Shown here: piece by piece, positions 52,199-61,298 of the stretch | Numbering within the stretch: the first letter of the stretch is position 1 | Layout of the letters: each line of letters begins with the position of its first letter | NCBI GenBank assembly: GCA_027490195.1 | Contig: JAIXYN010000014.1 | Span: 62,001 to 126,000 of the forward strand | Origin: Verrucomicrobiaceae bacterium | Lineage (GTDB): Bacteria; Verrucomicrobiota; Verrucomicrobiia; Verrucomicrobiales; Verrucomicrobiaceae | Length of the DNA stretch: 64,000 nt | Direction of reading: 5' to 3' | Notes under the pieces: generated by a model | Database searches by the model: none | What the model was told of the DNA's origin: nothing | The model's input: only the letters and a program-made list of their open reading frames with translations | Program-made: the position numbers and the translations under genes

Positions 52199-54136
52199 TC
52201 AGCTCTCGAAGTAGGTGTAGCCGCGCAGACCAGCCTCGAAGCTTTCCATGATCTCGCGGCGCTCGGTGGCGGTGATGCGCTTGGAAACAACGGCGCTTTC
52301 AGCGAGGTTGCGGAAGCGGGTGAGCATGTCCTTGGGATCGTACTCGACGTAGGTGAGCACTTCCGCGACGCTGTCACCTTCGAGTTCGCGGCTGTATTTC
52401 ACCTTGCCGTTTTCCACGCGGACACTGACGACATTGGTGTCGCCGAGGAGGTTGTGCAGATCGCCGAGGGTTTCCTGGTAAGCGCCGACGAGGAAGATGC
52501 CGAGCATGTACTCGTGGCCCTTCTCGATCTGCGGATCATGCAGCGGGAGTGTGGGGTTGATGCCGTGGGAGTGGGCAAATTTGTCGATCTTGCCGTCGCT
52601 GTCACAGGTGATGTCGGAGAGCACGGCATTGCGTGTGGGCTTCTCCTTGAGGCGATGGATCGGCATGACTGGGAAGATCTGATCGATGGCCCAAAGGTCA
52701 GGCAGGCTCTGGAAGACGCTGAAGTTGCCGTAGTAAAAGTCCGTCATGATCGTGTCGAGACGATCCATCTGGCTGCCGTCGTGGTCGCAGCTTTCCTTCA
52801 TGCTGGCCACCCAGGTGAGGATGTCCCAGTAAAGCTCCTCGCCGTGCGCACGTTCGCGCAGGTTGACCTTGCCGTAGTTGAACTCGCTGCGCAGCTTGTC
52901 GCGGTAGTAGATGGCGTCGTTGTAGATTTCCTGCAGGCGGTCACGGGACGTCTTGGAGGCATATTTTTCGGCATCCAGACGCAGTTCGTAAAGATTGCGC
53001 AGAAGGGGAGGGGCATCCTTGGCCAGTTCGACGTCGGCGACGCCCTTGCGCGGCTCAAAGCGGTTGATGTCGAGGATGTTGATGATCAATACGGAGTAGT
53101 AGGCCACGATGGCACGGCCGGACTCGGTGATGAGATCAGGGTGCGGAACGCCTGCTTCTGCGGTGACTTCGGTGATGGCCTCAATGATGTCGGCGCAGTA
53201 TTCCTTGGTGCCGTAGTTGCTGCTGGCTTCGCTGGCACCTTTAAGTCCGTCATAGCTGATCGCGAGACCGCCGCCCAGGTCAAGAATACCCATGCGCGCG
53301 CCTTCTTGAACCAGACCCACGTAAACACGCGTCGCCTCGGTAACTGCCTGGCGAATGGCGCGGATGTTTGGAATCTGCGATCCCTGGTGGTAATGCAGCA
53401 TGCGCAGGCAGTCGAGCATGCCCTTTTCACGCAGGCTGTCCACGACGTGCATGAGTTGCGAAATGTTCAGGCCAAACATGCTGGCATCCCCGCCGGAGCC
53501 GCTCCAGTGACCAGCGCTTTCGGCGCTGAGGCGAAAACGCACGCCGAGCGTCGGGCGCACACCCATTTTTTCACAGCGCTCCAAGATCAAGTCCAGCTCC
53601 GTCGGCATTTCGAGAACCAGGATGACCTGCAGGCCCATTTTTTGTGCAAACAGCGCAAGGTCGATGAATTCCTCGTCCTTGTAGCCGTTGCAAACGATGT
53701 AGGCTTCCGGATCGTGCATGTAGCTCAGCGCGGCGATGAGCTCCGGCTTGCTGCCAGCTTCTAGGCCATAGTGATACTTGCGACCATAGCGGGTGATTTC
53801 TTCGATGACCTCCTGTTGCTGGTTCACCTTGATGGGGTAAACACCGCGATAGACGCCCTGGTATTTGCCTTCCTTGATCGCGGAGGCGAAGCCTTCGTTG
53901 AGTTCGTCAATGCGCCAGCGCAGCAGATCACCGAAACGGATGAGCAGCGGGAGTTGAGTGCCGCGTTCGCGCAAACCTTTGACGATGGAAGCGAGCGAGA
54001 CGTCCTTGGTTTTTTTTCCATCCTTCAGCTTCACCACGACCTCGCCTGTGCGCGCGATGTCGAAATACTCATGCCCCCATTCGCGGATGCCATAAAGCTC
54101 GGCGCTGTCGTCGGTGGTCCATGTGGGGTTTTTCAT
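52199..54136 (-). CDS. speA: biosynthetic arginine decarboxylase
   Basis: This 645-residue fold-type III PLP enzyme converts arginine to agmatine for polyamine synthesis. The PLP lysine is K103 in VYPIKVNQQQ. The glycine-rich substrate region contains LDLGGGLAISYDG, and GVRFRLSAESAGHWSG is typical of SpeA. The length matches the family (about 630-660). The start ATG at 54136 is chosen because an extra 10-residue frame start at 54166 adds a Pro-rich N-terminus without family support. No speB gene is nearby in the window. Confidence 0.95.
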   Translation of the reverse strand: MKNPTWTTDDSAELYGIREWGHEYFDIARTGEVVVKLKDGKKTKDVSLASIVKGLRERGTQLPLLIRFGDLLRWRIDELNEGFASAIKEGKYQGVYRGVYPIKVNQQQEVIEEITRYGRKYHYGLEAGSKPELIAALSYMHDPEAYIVCNGYKDEEFIDLALFAQKMGLQVILVLEMPTELDLILERCEKMGVRPTLGVRFRLSAESAGHWSGSGGDASMFGLNISQLMHVVDSLREKGMLDCLRMLHYHQGSQIPNIRAIRQAVTEATRVYVGLVQEGARMGILDLGGGLAISYDGLKGASEASSNYGTKEYCADIIEAITEVTAEAGVPHPDLITESGRAIVAYYSVLIINILDINRFEPRKGVADVELAKDAPPLLRNLYELRLDAEKYASKTSRDRLQEIYNDAIYYRDKLRSEFNYGKVNLRERAHGEELYWDILTWVASMKESCDHDGSQMDRLDTIMTDFYYGNFSVFQSLPDLWAIDQIFPVMPIHRLKEKPTRNAVLSDITCDSDGKIDKFAHSHGINPTLPLHDPQIEKGHEYMLGIFLVGAYQETLGDLHNLLGDTNVVSVRVENGKVKYSRELEGDSVAEVLTYVEYDPKDMLTRFRNLAESAVVSKRITATERREIMESFEAGLRGYTYFES

Positions 54137-54256
54137 TTTCGTGGGCGGGGTTGGAAGCGGTTTCAAGGGCCGCGATTATGGGGGCAAATTTGGAAATGCA
54201 AAGCGACATCTCGGAGAGGTGTGGGGCGGGCAAAACGCCCGGAGCCGGCCGGGGAC

Positions 54257-54946
54257 TCAGTCTCTCACCCTGCGGAAGGCGAAGGGGAGGTAAAGCAGGG
54301 AGTAAAAAATGAGGCCCAGACCGATTGTTTCGAAGTTGTACCAAGGCCACGGATGGAGCTGGTCAAACAGGCTGGCCTGCACGGGTTTGGAGCACTGAAA
54401 AGCATAGTTCGCCCCGATGGCGTAGTTCACGACCGCGATCACGGCATACCAGCCAACGGAGAAGGTCATGATGCGCAGCACGGCTCCGGGCCGCGGTCGA
54501 ACCTTCATGGCGGTAACGACGTAAACCGCCGTGATCGGCACGCCCCCGTGCATGATGAAAAACAAAAAGAAACGCGGGTCCGGAAACTCATAGATCAGAG
54601 CCGGCGTCAGCAGTCCCTGAAGGGTGCCGGCAATGCCAAAGAAATAGACCACCTCGCAAAAAAACGGGCGGCGCGTCCATAGCGCGATGCCGCCTGCCAG
54701 GGTGGCAATGTCGCAGTATTGCAGTGGCAGCGCGGTCAAAGCACTCAGCGAGCCGTAAAGAGCATGCACTCCCAGACCGATGGGATACAATGCCAGAAGC
54801 ATGCCTCCCAGCACTCGCTGAGAGGGCAAAGCCCAGCGGGTGCGTGCCAGCAGCAGCATCACGATGAAAAGAACCAGCGTGATGGCGAGCACCGCCTTGT
54901 GGGAGGGGCCGTAGGGATGAAAGGCGGGATGCATGGCTTGCATCAT
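54257..54946 (-). CDS. TIGR02206 family (YwaF-type) membrane protein
   Basis: This 229-residue polytopic protein has about seven membrane spans. It shows the conserved LPLQYCDIA near residue 74 and FFIMHGGVPITAVY in the middle, typical of the YwaF/TIGR02206 group. The tail has SLLYLPFAFRRVRD with basic residues at the cytoplasmic end. The function of the family is unknown. It is divergent from the DUF3592 gene, with 45 bp between starts. Confidence 0.82.
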   Translation of the reverse strand: MMQAMHPAFHPYGPSHKAVLAITLVLFIVMLLLARTRWALPSQRVLGGMLLALYPIGLGVHALYGSLSALTALPLQYCDIATLAGGIALWTRRPFFCEVVYFFGIAGTLQGLLTPALIYEFPDPRFFLFFIMHGGVPITAVYVVTAMKVRPRPGAVLRIMTFSVGWYAVIAVVNYAIGANYAFQCSKPVQASLFDQLHPWPWYNFETIGLGLIFYSLLYLPFAFRRVRD

Positions 54947-54991
54947 ACGCGGATGTTGCGGAAGTCAGTCGGTTTGTGGCATGTTGCGGGC

Positions 54992-56800
54992 ATGTTACGC
55001 TCCAATCGTTCCACGGCCCGCTCCACGAAACAGCTCAGCGGAGGTTGTGCGGTATTGTTTGGTCTGCCCTTCATCCTGGCTGGCCTAGCAGTCGGTGCAT
55101 TTCTCTATTTTCCGGCGATCAGTTCATGGTGGTCCTCACGCAGTTGGGTGGAAGTGCCGTGCTGGATTGAGACTGCGGAGCTCAAGTCCTCGCGTGGCGG
55201 CAAAGGTGGTACGACTTACCATGCTGAGGCCAGTTATCGCTATGAGTTCAACCGCCGCAGCTACCAAGGCGATGAGGTGAGTTTCTTCAGTGGCTCCGAC
55301 AACATGGGGGATTTTCAAAAGCGGGCGTTTCAGCAGCTTCAGTCGGTGAAGGGCAAAAAGCGGCCGTTTCGCTGTTTTGTGAATCCCTCCAAGCCGGAGC
55401 AGGCCGTGCTGTTTCGGGAGCTTCGCTGGGGGCTGCTACTCTTGATGTCGATTTTCCCGACGCTTTTCCCGCTGGCGGGCTGTTTGGTTTCAATCGGTGG
55501 CTGGATGCAGACGCGCAGGATGGCACAGATTGCGCGGCTCAAAGAGAAGCATCCAAGTGCTCCCTGGTGCTGGCGTCCCGAGTGGGTGGGGGAGAATATT
55601 TATCCAGAGCCGAACTCCCTGCCGTTTATTCTGGGGGTCGCCGGCTGGATTCTCCTGGTGCAGATGCCGCTGGCCCTCGCGGTGATTCTCGGAGGGGAAA
55701 TCGTCAAATCGGCGCTGGCGCTGCTTACGCTGATCCCAGCCGCTCTTGCTTTGATTCCGCTTCACTTTGCCTGGAAGCGGATCAAGTCACAGATGGCCTT
55801 TGGCCGCCCTGTTTTGCAGCTCAAGCAGGTTCCGGTTTCTCCAGGACATCCCTTGGCCGGCGAGCTGCGGTTTCCCCTTGCGCTTTCTCCGCTCACCACA
55901 CTTTCCGTACGTGTGCTCTGCCAGAGGCACATCACGCGCAATAGTGGTGACTCCCATTCCACTGCGAAGGAAACCATCTGGGAGAGCACAACAATGCTGT
56001 CTGCAGCGGAGGCACGGCGGGATGTAGATGGCGTGACGCTGCCGCTGCGCATCGACATTCCGCGCGGACTGCCTTGTGCTGCTGTGAACGAGGATTCCAT
56101 CGGTTCGACAGAGGGAGAGCAGCATGTATGGACGCTGGAAATCAGCACCAGCCAAGGAGGCTGGCCGGTTGTGCTGCCGCTGCCGGTGTTTGTGTCGGCG
56201 GCTGCTGCCGCCGAAAGTGCGGAGCAAGCTGCCTCCGCGCAGCCGGAGCCGGAGCTTCTGCTGAGCATGGATGATCTTCTCCTGCGCTTGAAGGCCAGAG
56301 GCATTGAGATGGAATTGGATGCCGACGGCATTCCTTCTATCATAGACTGTCCTGCAGGGCGGAACCGGTATGTGGGCATATTTTTGCTTCTTTTTGGCCT
56401 GATTTGGTCCGCAGCTTTTCTTTTCATGCAATTTCAGGGGGCACCGCTGATCTTCCAGCTTTTCTGGGGCATCACCTCGCCCCTGATTCTCGGGGGTAGC
56501 GTATGGACGCTGCTTCACAGCCTTCACCTTGAGATCAACACCCGCGAGATGCGCATCTTAAACCGTGTGGGCCCTTTTTATTCCTGGCTTGAGATTTTCG
56601 AGCCCCGCCACATCACTGGCTTCATCCACGACTCCAACATGCAGTCCGGCAACCAGTTCTACTATCGTGTGCGTGCGGAAACGATCTTCGGCAAAACCAA
56701 AACTCTTGTTGATGGGATCACCGAATCCGTGACTGCGGAGACGCTGGCGCGGCGGCTTGATGAATGGCGGAAGCAGAATGATCTTCCGCGCCGAGGTTAG
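54992..56800 (+). CDS. large DUF3592-domain membrane protein
   Basis: This 602-residue protein has an N-terminal membrane span (about residues 18-42) and a DUF3592 domain (about 48-170, including SWVEVPCWIETAELKSS and YRYEFNRRSYQGDEVSF). Three or four further spans follow in the middle (about 135-260), then a large soluble region (about 270-440), with a span pair near 450-510. The function is unknown. The family is common in envelope-related loci. The ATG at 54992 is used because upstream in-frame sequence lies over the start of the divergent gene. Its stop interlocks with that of the convergent LolC/E gene (56797-56800). Confidence 0.78.
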   Translation: MLRSNRSTARSTKQLSGGCAVLFGLPFILAGLAVGAFLYFPAISSWWSSRSWVEVPCWIETAELKSSRGGKGGTTYHAEASYRYEFNRRSYQGDEVSFFSGSDNMGDFQKRAFQQLQSVKGKKRPFRCFVNPSKPEQAVLFRELRWGLLLLMSIFPTLFPLAGCLVSIGGWMQTRRMAQIARLKEKHPSAPWCWRPEWVGENIYPEPNSLPFILGVAGWILLVQMPLALAVILGGEIVKSALALLTLIPAALALIPLHFAWKRIKSQMAFGRPVLQLKQVPVSPGHPLAGELRFPLALSPLTTLSVRVLCQRHITRNSGDSHSTAKETIWESTTMLSAAEARRDVDGVTLPLRIDIPRGLPCAAVNEDSIGSTEGEQHVWTLEISTSQGGWPVVLPLPVFVSAAAAAESAEQAASAQPEPELLLSMDDLLLRLKARGIEMELDADGIPSIIDCPAGRNRYVGIFLLLFGLIWSAAFLFMQFQGAPLIFQLFWGITSPLILGGSVWTLLHSLHLEINTREMRILNRVGPFYSWLEIFEPRHITGFIHDSNMQSGNQFYYRVRAETIFGKTKTLVDGITESVTAETLARRLDEWRKQNDLPRRG

Positions 56801-58191
56801 CCCCCATCTCGCAGCGCCACCGCTGGATCCACACGTGCGGCGAACCATGAAGGAACCAGCGCGGCCATGAGGCAGAGGGCCACCGCCGTGGTGCAGATGA
56901 TGAGCAGATCGCTGATGCTCGTGTGGGCGGGGATGCTGGAGAGGAAGTAGATGTCCTGCGGGAAGATGTCGCGACCAGTGATGGCGGAGATTTGATCTCG
57001 GATCCAGTTGCGAATGCTGAGGACGAAGAAGCCGCCTGCGAGTCCGGCCACGACGCCGACGAGGGCGACGATGCCTGCCTGAGAAACAAAGATAGCGATG
57101 ATCTGCCATGCACGTGTCCCCAGCGCGGTGAGAATGCCAATCTCGCGGCGCTTTTTCACCGTGACGGTGATGGTGGTGTTCATCACGCAGATGGCGGCCA
57201 CGAGCATGATGAAGAGCAGCAGGAACCACATCATCGTGCGCTGGTTCTCGACGGACTCCAGCATCATGCCATGCTCCTGCTCCCAGGTGCGGTAGCCCCA
57301 GCTTTCAGGCAGCGCGCCCGACTGGTAGAGTGTGGTCATGACGCGTTCGGCCTTGTCTGGATCCTTCAGCTCCAGCTCGATGCCGCTGATGTCACTGTCG
57401 AGGCTGAAGAACTCCTGCGCGACATGCAGCGGCACGTAGCCACGCTTTCCGGCGGTGTCTTCACGCAGTGTAGCGATGAGAGTGAGGTCTTTTGAAAGAA
57501 TGGTGACGTCGTCGAGAGCTGCAGCGCGCTTTTTCTTGTCCTCATTTTCGGGAATCTCGCGGTACTTTTGGATGAACTGGTTCACGCTTTCTGCGGCATG
57601 CACGACGAGCGTGTCGCCAACTTTCGCACCGATCTCCTTCGCGAATTTGTCGCTGAGGACAATGGTGTCGTCCCGGAGATCGAATTTCCCTTGTCGGTAC
57701 ACGGCCTCACCTTTTTCGTTGATGCTTTTGGTCTCCCCCAATGCATCCGTCTTGATGTGTTTTTTGAGCTTTTGCAGCAGTGCGTTGTCTGGGTCATCGG
57801 TCATGCCGATGACGCTGACGCCCTGAAGATTGGCGTCGTTTTCAACGACGAGTATGCCGAGGCGGCCTTCTCTTGTTCTGTCTGCCACTGGCACGGCAGA
57901 AACGACTTCAGGCCGCTGGGCGAGGCTTTTCCTAAGCTCGCGCCAATCGACCGGTTTCGGGCCGTCGGGTTCGCCTTCCTGCGCACCCAAAGGCTCCACC
58001 ATGGCATGAGGCTCAAAGCCGATGAGCATCTGCCGGTACTCACGCTGCCAGCCACTGAACACGGACATCACAAAAACCAGCACGCCAACGCCGAGCATGA
58101 CGCCGAGCATCGAGATCACGGTGATGACCGAGATGAACGAGCGCGTGGGCCGCAGGTAGCGCAGGGCGAGGAAGAGAGGGGCGCTGGTCAT
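56797..58191 (-). CDS. LolC/LolE-type ABC transporter permease, first of a pair
   Basis: This 464-residue permease has one N-terminal span (about residues 20-45), a large periplasmic MacB/PCD-type domain (about 46-330) and a C-terminal FtsX domain with three spans (about 325-455). The N-terminus reads FLALRYLRPTRSFISVITVISMLG, as in LolC/E. Lol complexes detach lipoproteins from the inner membrane for outer-membrane delivery. A second, diverged copy follows at 58360-59658. No LolD ATPase gene was found in the window, so the energising subunit is elsewhere. Confidence 0.9.
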   Translation of the reverse strand: MTSAPLFLALRYLRPTRSFISVITVISMLGVMLGVGVLVFVMSVFSGWQREYRQMLIGFEPHAMVEPLGAQEGEPDGPKPVDWRELRKSLAQRPEVVSAVPVADRTREGRLGILVVENDANLQGVSVIGMTDDPDNALLQKLKKHIKTDALGETKSINEKGEAVYRQGKFDLRDDTIVLSDKFAKEIGAKVGDTLVVHAAESVNQFIQKYREIPENEDKKKRAAALDDVTILSKDLTLIATLREDTAGKRGYVPLHVAQEFFSLDSDISGIELELKDPDKAERVMTTLYQSGALPESWGYRTWEQEHGMMLESVENQRTMMWFLLLFIMLVAAICVMNTTITVTVKKRREIGILTALGTRAWQIIAIFVSQAGIVALVGVVAGLAGGFFVLSIRNWIRDQISAITGRDIFPQDIYFLSSIPAHTSISDLLIICTTAVALCLMAALVPSWFAARVDPAVALRDGG

Positions 58192-58210
58192 GGGAGGCTT
58201 ATGAATCCTA

Positions 58211-58240
58211 TTCGTCCTCCTACTCCTACTCGTCCTCGAT
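58211..58240 (-). repeat. inverted repeat, left copy
   Basis: The complement of these 30 bases (atcgaggacgag, then taggagtaggaggacgaa) matches 58331-58360 at 26 of 30 positions, with a perfect 12-base match at the 58240/58331 end. It lies in the gap between the two permease genes, 19 bp upstream of the first start. The sequence is rich in CGAGGACGAG-type units. It may be one half of a REPIN-like mobile repeat or a long-range RNA hairpin. Confidence 0.75.
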
Positions 58241-58330
58241 CATGGGGCTTTGAGAGCAGAATTGGAAGCGGAGTCAGGTGAGGTGTGTTGGCGGGCGTTC
58301 TAGAAGTGTGGGTGCTGGTGAAGTGGTGGA

Positions 58331-58360
58331 ATCGAGGACGAGTTCGAGTCGGAGGACGAT
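58331..58360 (+). repeat. inverted repeat, right copy
   Basis: This is the second copy of the 30-base inverted repeat. Its last base is the first base of the complement of the stop codon of the downstream-strand permease gene (58360). It is separated from the left copy by 90 bp, so a minus-strand transcript could form a 26-pair stem. Confidence 0.75.
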
Positions 58361-59658
58361 CAATCCCGCAGCGCCACCGCAGGGTCCACGCGTGAGGCTA
58401 GCCATGCGGGGGGGAGTGCGGCGAGGAGGCAGAATGTGATGGAGCCCAGGCAGGTGACCACGATGAACCAAGGTTCGATCTGGGCCGGGATGGTGGCGAG
58501 GAACATGCCGGAGTCAGCATTCGCGCTGCCACCGCTCAGAACCGCGATGCCCATGCGGATGTCATCACGGAACTGAAGCACGAGTCCACTGAGCACGAGC
58601 CCCGCTAACGTTCCGAGAGTGCCGACAAAGGCGGCCTGCGAGACAAAGATGCCAATGATCTGGCTCTGCCGCGAACCAAGCGCGGTCAGCACGCCGATCT
58701 CACGCCGCTTCTGGGTCGTGACGGTGATGGTCGTGTTCATGACCGAGAATGCCGCGACGACTGCGATGATCAGAAGCACGATCCACATCATCACGCGTTC
58801 GTTGCTCATGGCGGCGAGGCGAGCATCGCCGGCATCGGTCCACAGTGAGGCGCTCCAGGTGGCGGGAACAACTCCCGAAGCGGTGAAGCGCTTAATTACC
58901 TCCTTAACCTCGCCCGGCTGCTTCAGTTCGATGAGCACCCCGCTGACCTTCTCGCCAAAGCCAAAGATCTGCTGTGCCGTTTCCAGAGTGACGTAGCCGT
59001 AGGTGCCGGCGGTTTCCATTCGCGTAGTGCCCAGCAGCTTAATCTCCCTGGGATTCAGCTTGATCTCCTCATAGGCGGCGTGGCGTTTCGTCTCGTCCTG
59101 CTCATCCGAGGCGATGCGGAAACGTTTCACCGCACTGGTGACATTCATGGAAGCATAGACGCTGATGGTGTCTCCGGGATGGGCATCGAGTCCACCCGCC
59201 ACATAATCGGCACAGACCACACCGCCGGGAGTGAGTTCCAGCACGCCTTCGGCCTTGTGCTTGGCGACCTTGGCCATGTAAAACTTCGCGCCATCTTCAG
59301 GCAGTCCGAGCACATCCATGCCTGACTGCATGCCATCGTGCTCCGCAAACATCGCGCTGCCGATGTAGCTGCTGGCGGCGAGCACGTCCGGCTGCAGGCG
59401 CACCTTGGCGAGCACGTCAGCTGTGGACTTCGCATCGGTGGGTTTTTTATCCTGCGGTTGTAGCAGAATATGAGGCTCTGAGCCGATGAGTGTCTTGCGG
59501 AACTCACCCTCGAAACCCTTCATGACCGAACTGACCACGATCATCATCAGCACACCTACTGCGACACCGAGGATTGAGATGACAGTAATGACCGAGACAA
59601 ACGAACGCTTCGCACGCAGATAGCGGCGGGCGAGGAAGAAGGTGACGTTCGAGAGCAT
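58360..59658 (-). CDS. LolC/LolE-type ABC transporter permease, second of a pair
   Basis: This 432-residue protein is a paralogue of the permease at 56797, with the same one-plus-three span topology. The N-terminus reads FFLARRYLRAKRSFVSVITV and is followed by a periplasmic domain and an FtsX domain (about 285-425). It is upstream of the first copy on the same strand. As the two share the family but differ along most of their length, they may form a LolC-LolE heterodimer. The stop codon is contiguous with the 30-base inverted repeat. Confidence 0.9.
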   Translation of the reverse strand: MLSNVTFFLARRYLRAKRSFVSVITVISILGVAVGVLMMIVVSSVMKGFEGEFRKTLIGSEPHILLQPQDKKPTDAKSTADVLAKVRLQPDVLAASSYIGSAMFAEHDGMQSGMDVLGLPEDGAKFYMAKVAKHKAEGVLELTPGGVVCADYVAGGLDAHPGDTISVYASMNVTSAVKRFRIASDEQDETKRHAAYEEIKLNPREIKLLGTTRMETAGTYGYVTLETAQQIFGFGEKVSGVLIELKQPGEVKEVIKRFTASGVVPATWSASLWTDAGDARLAAMSNERVMMWIVLLIIAVVAAFSVMNTTITVTTQKRREIGVLTALGSRQSQIIGIFVSQAAFVGTLGTLAGLVLSGLVLQFRDDIRMGIAVLSGGSANADSGMFLATIPAQIEPWFIVVTCLGSITFCLLAALPPAWLASRVDPAVALRD

Positions 59659-59685
59659 GTGGGGCGCAACAAAGCGATGCCCGCG

Positions 59686-59805
59686 CTACTTCGCAACTGC
59701 CGTAATGCCAAACAGAGGCAACGATTTTTGCACGGACTGATACACACCCCAGCCGAGCGGCACGGTGATCCAGATCCAGGCAAGGAGAAGGGTGAGAGCT
59801 TTCAT
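59686..59805 (-). CDS. MFS transporter small companion protein
   Basis: A 39-residue frame (TAG 59686 to ATG 59805) encodes MKALTLLLAWIWITVPLGWG and then VYQSVQKSLPLFGITAVAK. It has one membrane span with the AW...VPLGWGVYQ-type core seen in small proteins found next to OFA-family MFS genes. It begins 6 bp after the transporter stop on the same strand, so the two would be co-translated. It would be missed by a length cut-off of about 60 residues. Its role as a transporter subunit is inferred from position and similarity. Confidence 0.72.
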   Translation of the reverse strand: MKALTLLLAWIWITVPLGWGVYQSVQKSLPLFGITAVAK

Positions 59806-59811
59806 GGGGAA

Positions 59812-61155
59812 TCAAGCTTGGGCGTTTGCAGCGAGGTGGTGTTTGGGATCGACGGGGCGGACGATTAGATTGGAGATCAAACCGACGACGAGCAGGCCGA
59901 CCATGAGGTGAAAGATCGAGTTGTAGGCCTGTTCGGGCGGCATGGTTTTCTTGTTTGCCACCGATAGGCGGTCCATGAGCTGGGGGCCAAGAATTGCCGC
60001 CACCGACCAGGCAGTGATGAGACGACCATGGATCGCGCCGACCTGATAGCTGCCAAAGAGATCGCGCAGGTACGCCGGGATCGTGGCAAAACCACCGCCA
60101 TACATCGTGAGGATCAGCCCGGTGGCCACGACGAAGAGTGTGACGCTGCCCTGGCCCTGAATCCACGGCACGCTGGCATACAAGGCAGCTCCAAGAATGA
60201 AGTAAATGCAGTAGATGCCCTTGCGCCCGATGAAGTCGGACATGGAAGACCAGAAAAACCGGCCGCCGAGATTGCAAAGTGAAAGCAGGCCGACGTAACC
60301 CGCCGCAGCCGCCGGCGTGACTTTGAACATGTCCTGAATCATTGGCGAGGCCTGGCCGAGGATGCCAATGCCGGCGCTCACATTCATGCAGAGCACGACC
60401 CAGAGCATCCAAAACTGAGGGGTTTTCCAGGCCGTGTCCACGGCAACGTTCGCTGTCGTGACCAGTTTTGAAACATGTTCCGTCGGCACCCACCCAGCAG
60501 GTTTCCAGCCTTCAGGCGGCACGCGCACAACCAAAGCCCCAAACAGCATCGAGATGGCATAAAGCCCCGCCATCACCAGCAGCGCCTCGCTGGCCCCGAT
60601 GGAACTGGCTGTGGCAAAGCGCTTCATCAACTCCTCGGCGAGCGGGCCGCCGATGAGCGCACCGCCGCCAAATCCCATGATCGCCATGCCGGTGGCCATG
60701 CCCGGACGATCTGGGAACCATTTCATCAAAGTGGAAACTGGAGCAATGTACCCAAGACCCAGTCCGATGCCGCCTATCAAACCATAACCCGCATACAGCA
60801 GCCAGAGCTGGTGCCAGTGCACAGCGATTGCAGTGATCACCAAGCCACTGCAAAAGCAAAGCATGCTGGCGAGCATGGTTTGACGCGGACCACTCCGCTC
60901 GACCCACTTGCCAAAGAACGCCGCAGACAGGCCAAGCAGGGCAAGCGCGATCGAATATGCCACACCGACATCGGCTTCGCTCCAGTCGCCAGCGCCGGGA
61001 GCTGTGATACCAAGCGCTCTAGCGAGCGGCTTCTTAAAAACGCTGAATCCATACACCTGCCCGATGCACATGTGAACAGCGATGGCAGCAGGCGGGACGA
61101 GCCAGCGGCTGAATCCGGGGCTGGCGACGGTGGCATCACGGGATAGAAAAGGCAT
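59812..61155 (-). CDS. OFA-family MFS transporter (oxalate/formate antiporter-like)
   Basis: This 447-residue transporter has 12 membrane spans. The OFA features are visible: RWLVPPAAIAVHMCIGQVYGFSVF near the start, GIGLGLGYIAPVSTLMKWFPDRPGMATGMAIMGFGGGALIG in the middle (shown in parts) and the second-half GGRFFWSSMSDFIGRKG motif. OFA proteins exchange organic anions such as oxalate or formate or import monocarboxylates; substrate cannot be read from sequence. The ATG at 61155 is used; a longer frame from 61308 has no hydrophobic sense. A small partner gene follows downstream. Confidence 0.9.
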   Translation of the reverse strand: MPFLSRDATVASPGFSRWLVPPAAIAVHMCIGQVYGFSVFKKPLARALGITAPGAGDWSEADVGVAYSIALALLGLSAAFFGKWVERSGPRQTMLASMLCFCSGLVITAIAVHWHQLWLLYAGYGLIGGIGLGLGYIAPVSTLMKWFPDRPGMATGMAIMGFGGGALIGGPLAEELMKRFATASSIGASEALLVMAGLYAISMLFGALVVRVPPEGWKPAGWVPTEHVSKLVTTANVAVDTAWKTPQFWMLWVVLCMNVSAGIGILGQASPMIQDMFKVTPAAAAGYVGLLSLCNLGGRFFWSSMSDFIGRKGIYCIYFILGAALYASVPWIQGQGSVTLFVVATGLILTMYGGGFATIPAYLRDLFGSYQVGAIHGRLITAWSVAAILGPQLMDRLSVANKKTMPPEQAYNSIFHLMVGLLVVGLISNLIVRPVDPKHHLAANAQA

Positions 61156-61218
61156 GTTGGTAGGTACTAGTAGGCAGCAAGTGGTTTCCTGGCGGATTGG
61201 ACAAGGAAAGCTCAAAGA

Positions 61219-61247
61219 TTGACAAGAAACGCCCGGTTTCATACGTT
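61219..61247 (+). promoter_or_regulatory. possible sigma70-type promoter of the YHS-like gene
   Basis: A perfect -35 box TTGACA (61219-61224) is followed after 17 bases by TACGTT (61242-61247), a weak -10 with three matches to TATAAT. The distance to the ATG at 61299 is about 50 bases. This is based on sequence only. Confidence 0.4.
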
Positions 61248-61298
61248 TCGAGCATGGGCCGGTCATTTCGCTGGCCACACCCATACCCACATACCTCA

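Noticed and set aside
52061-53764. 567-residue plus-strand open frame
   Set aside because: It is antisense to speA, which has full family motifs. The frame has no recognisable domain and is a product of GC-rich codon use.
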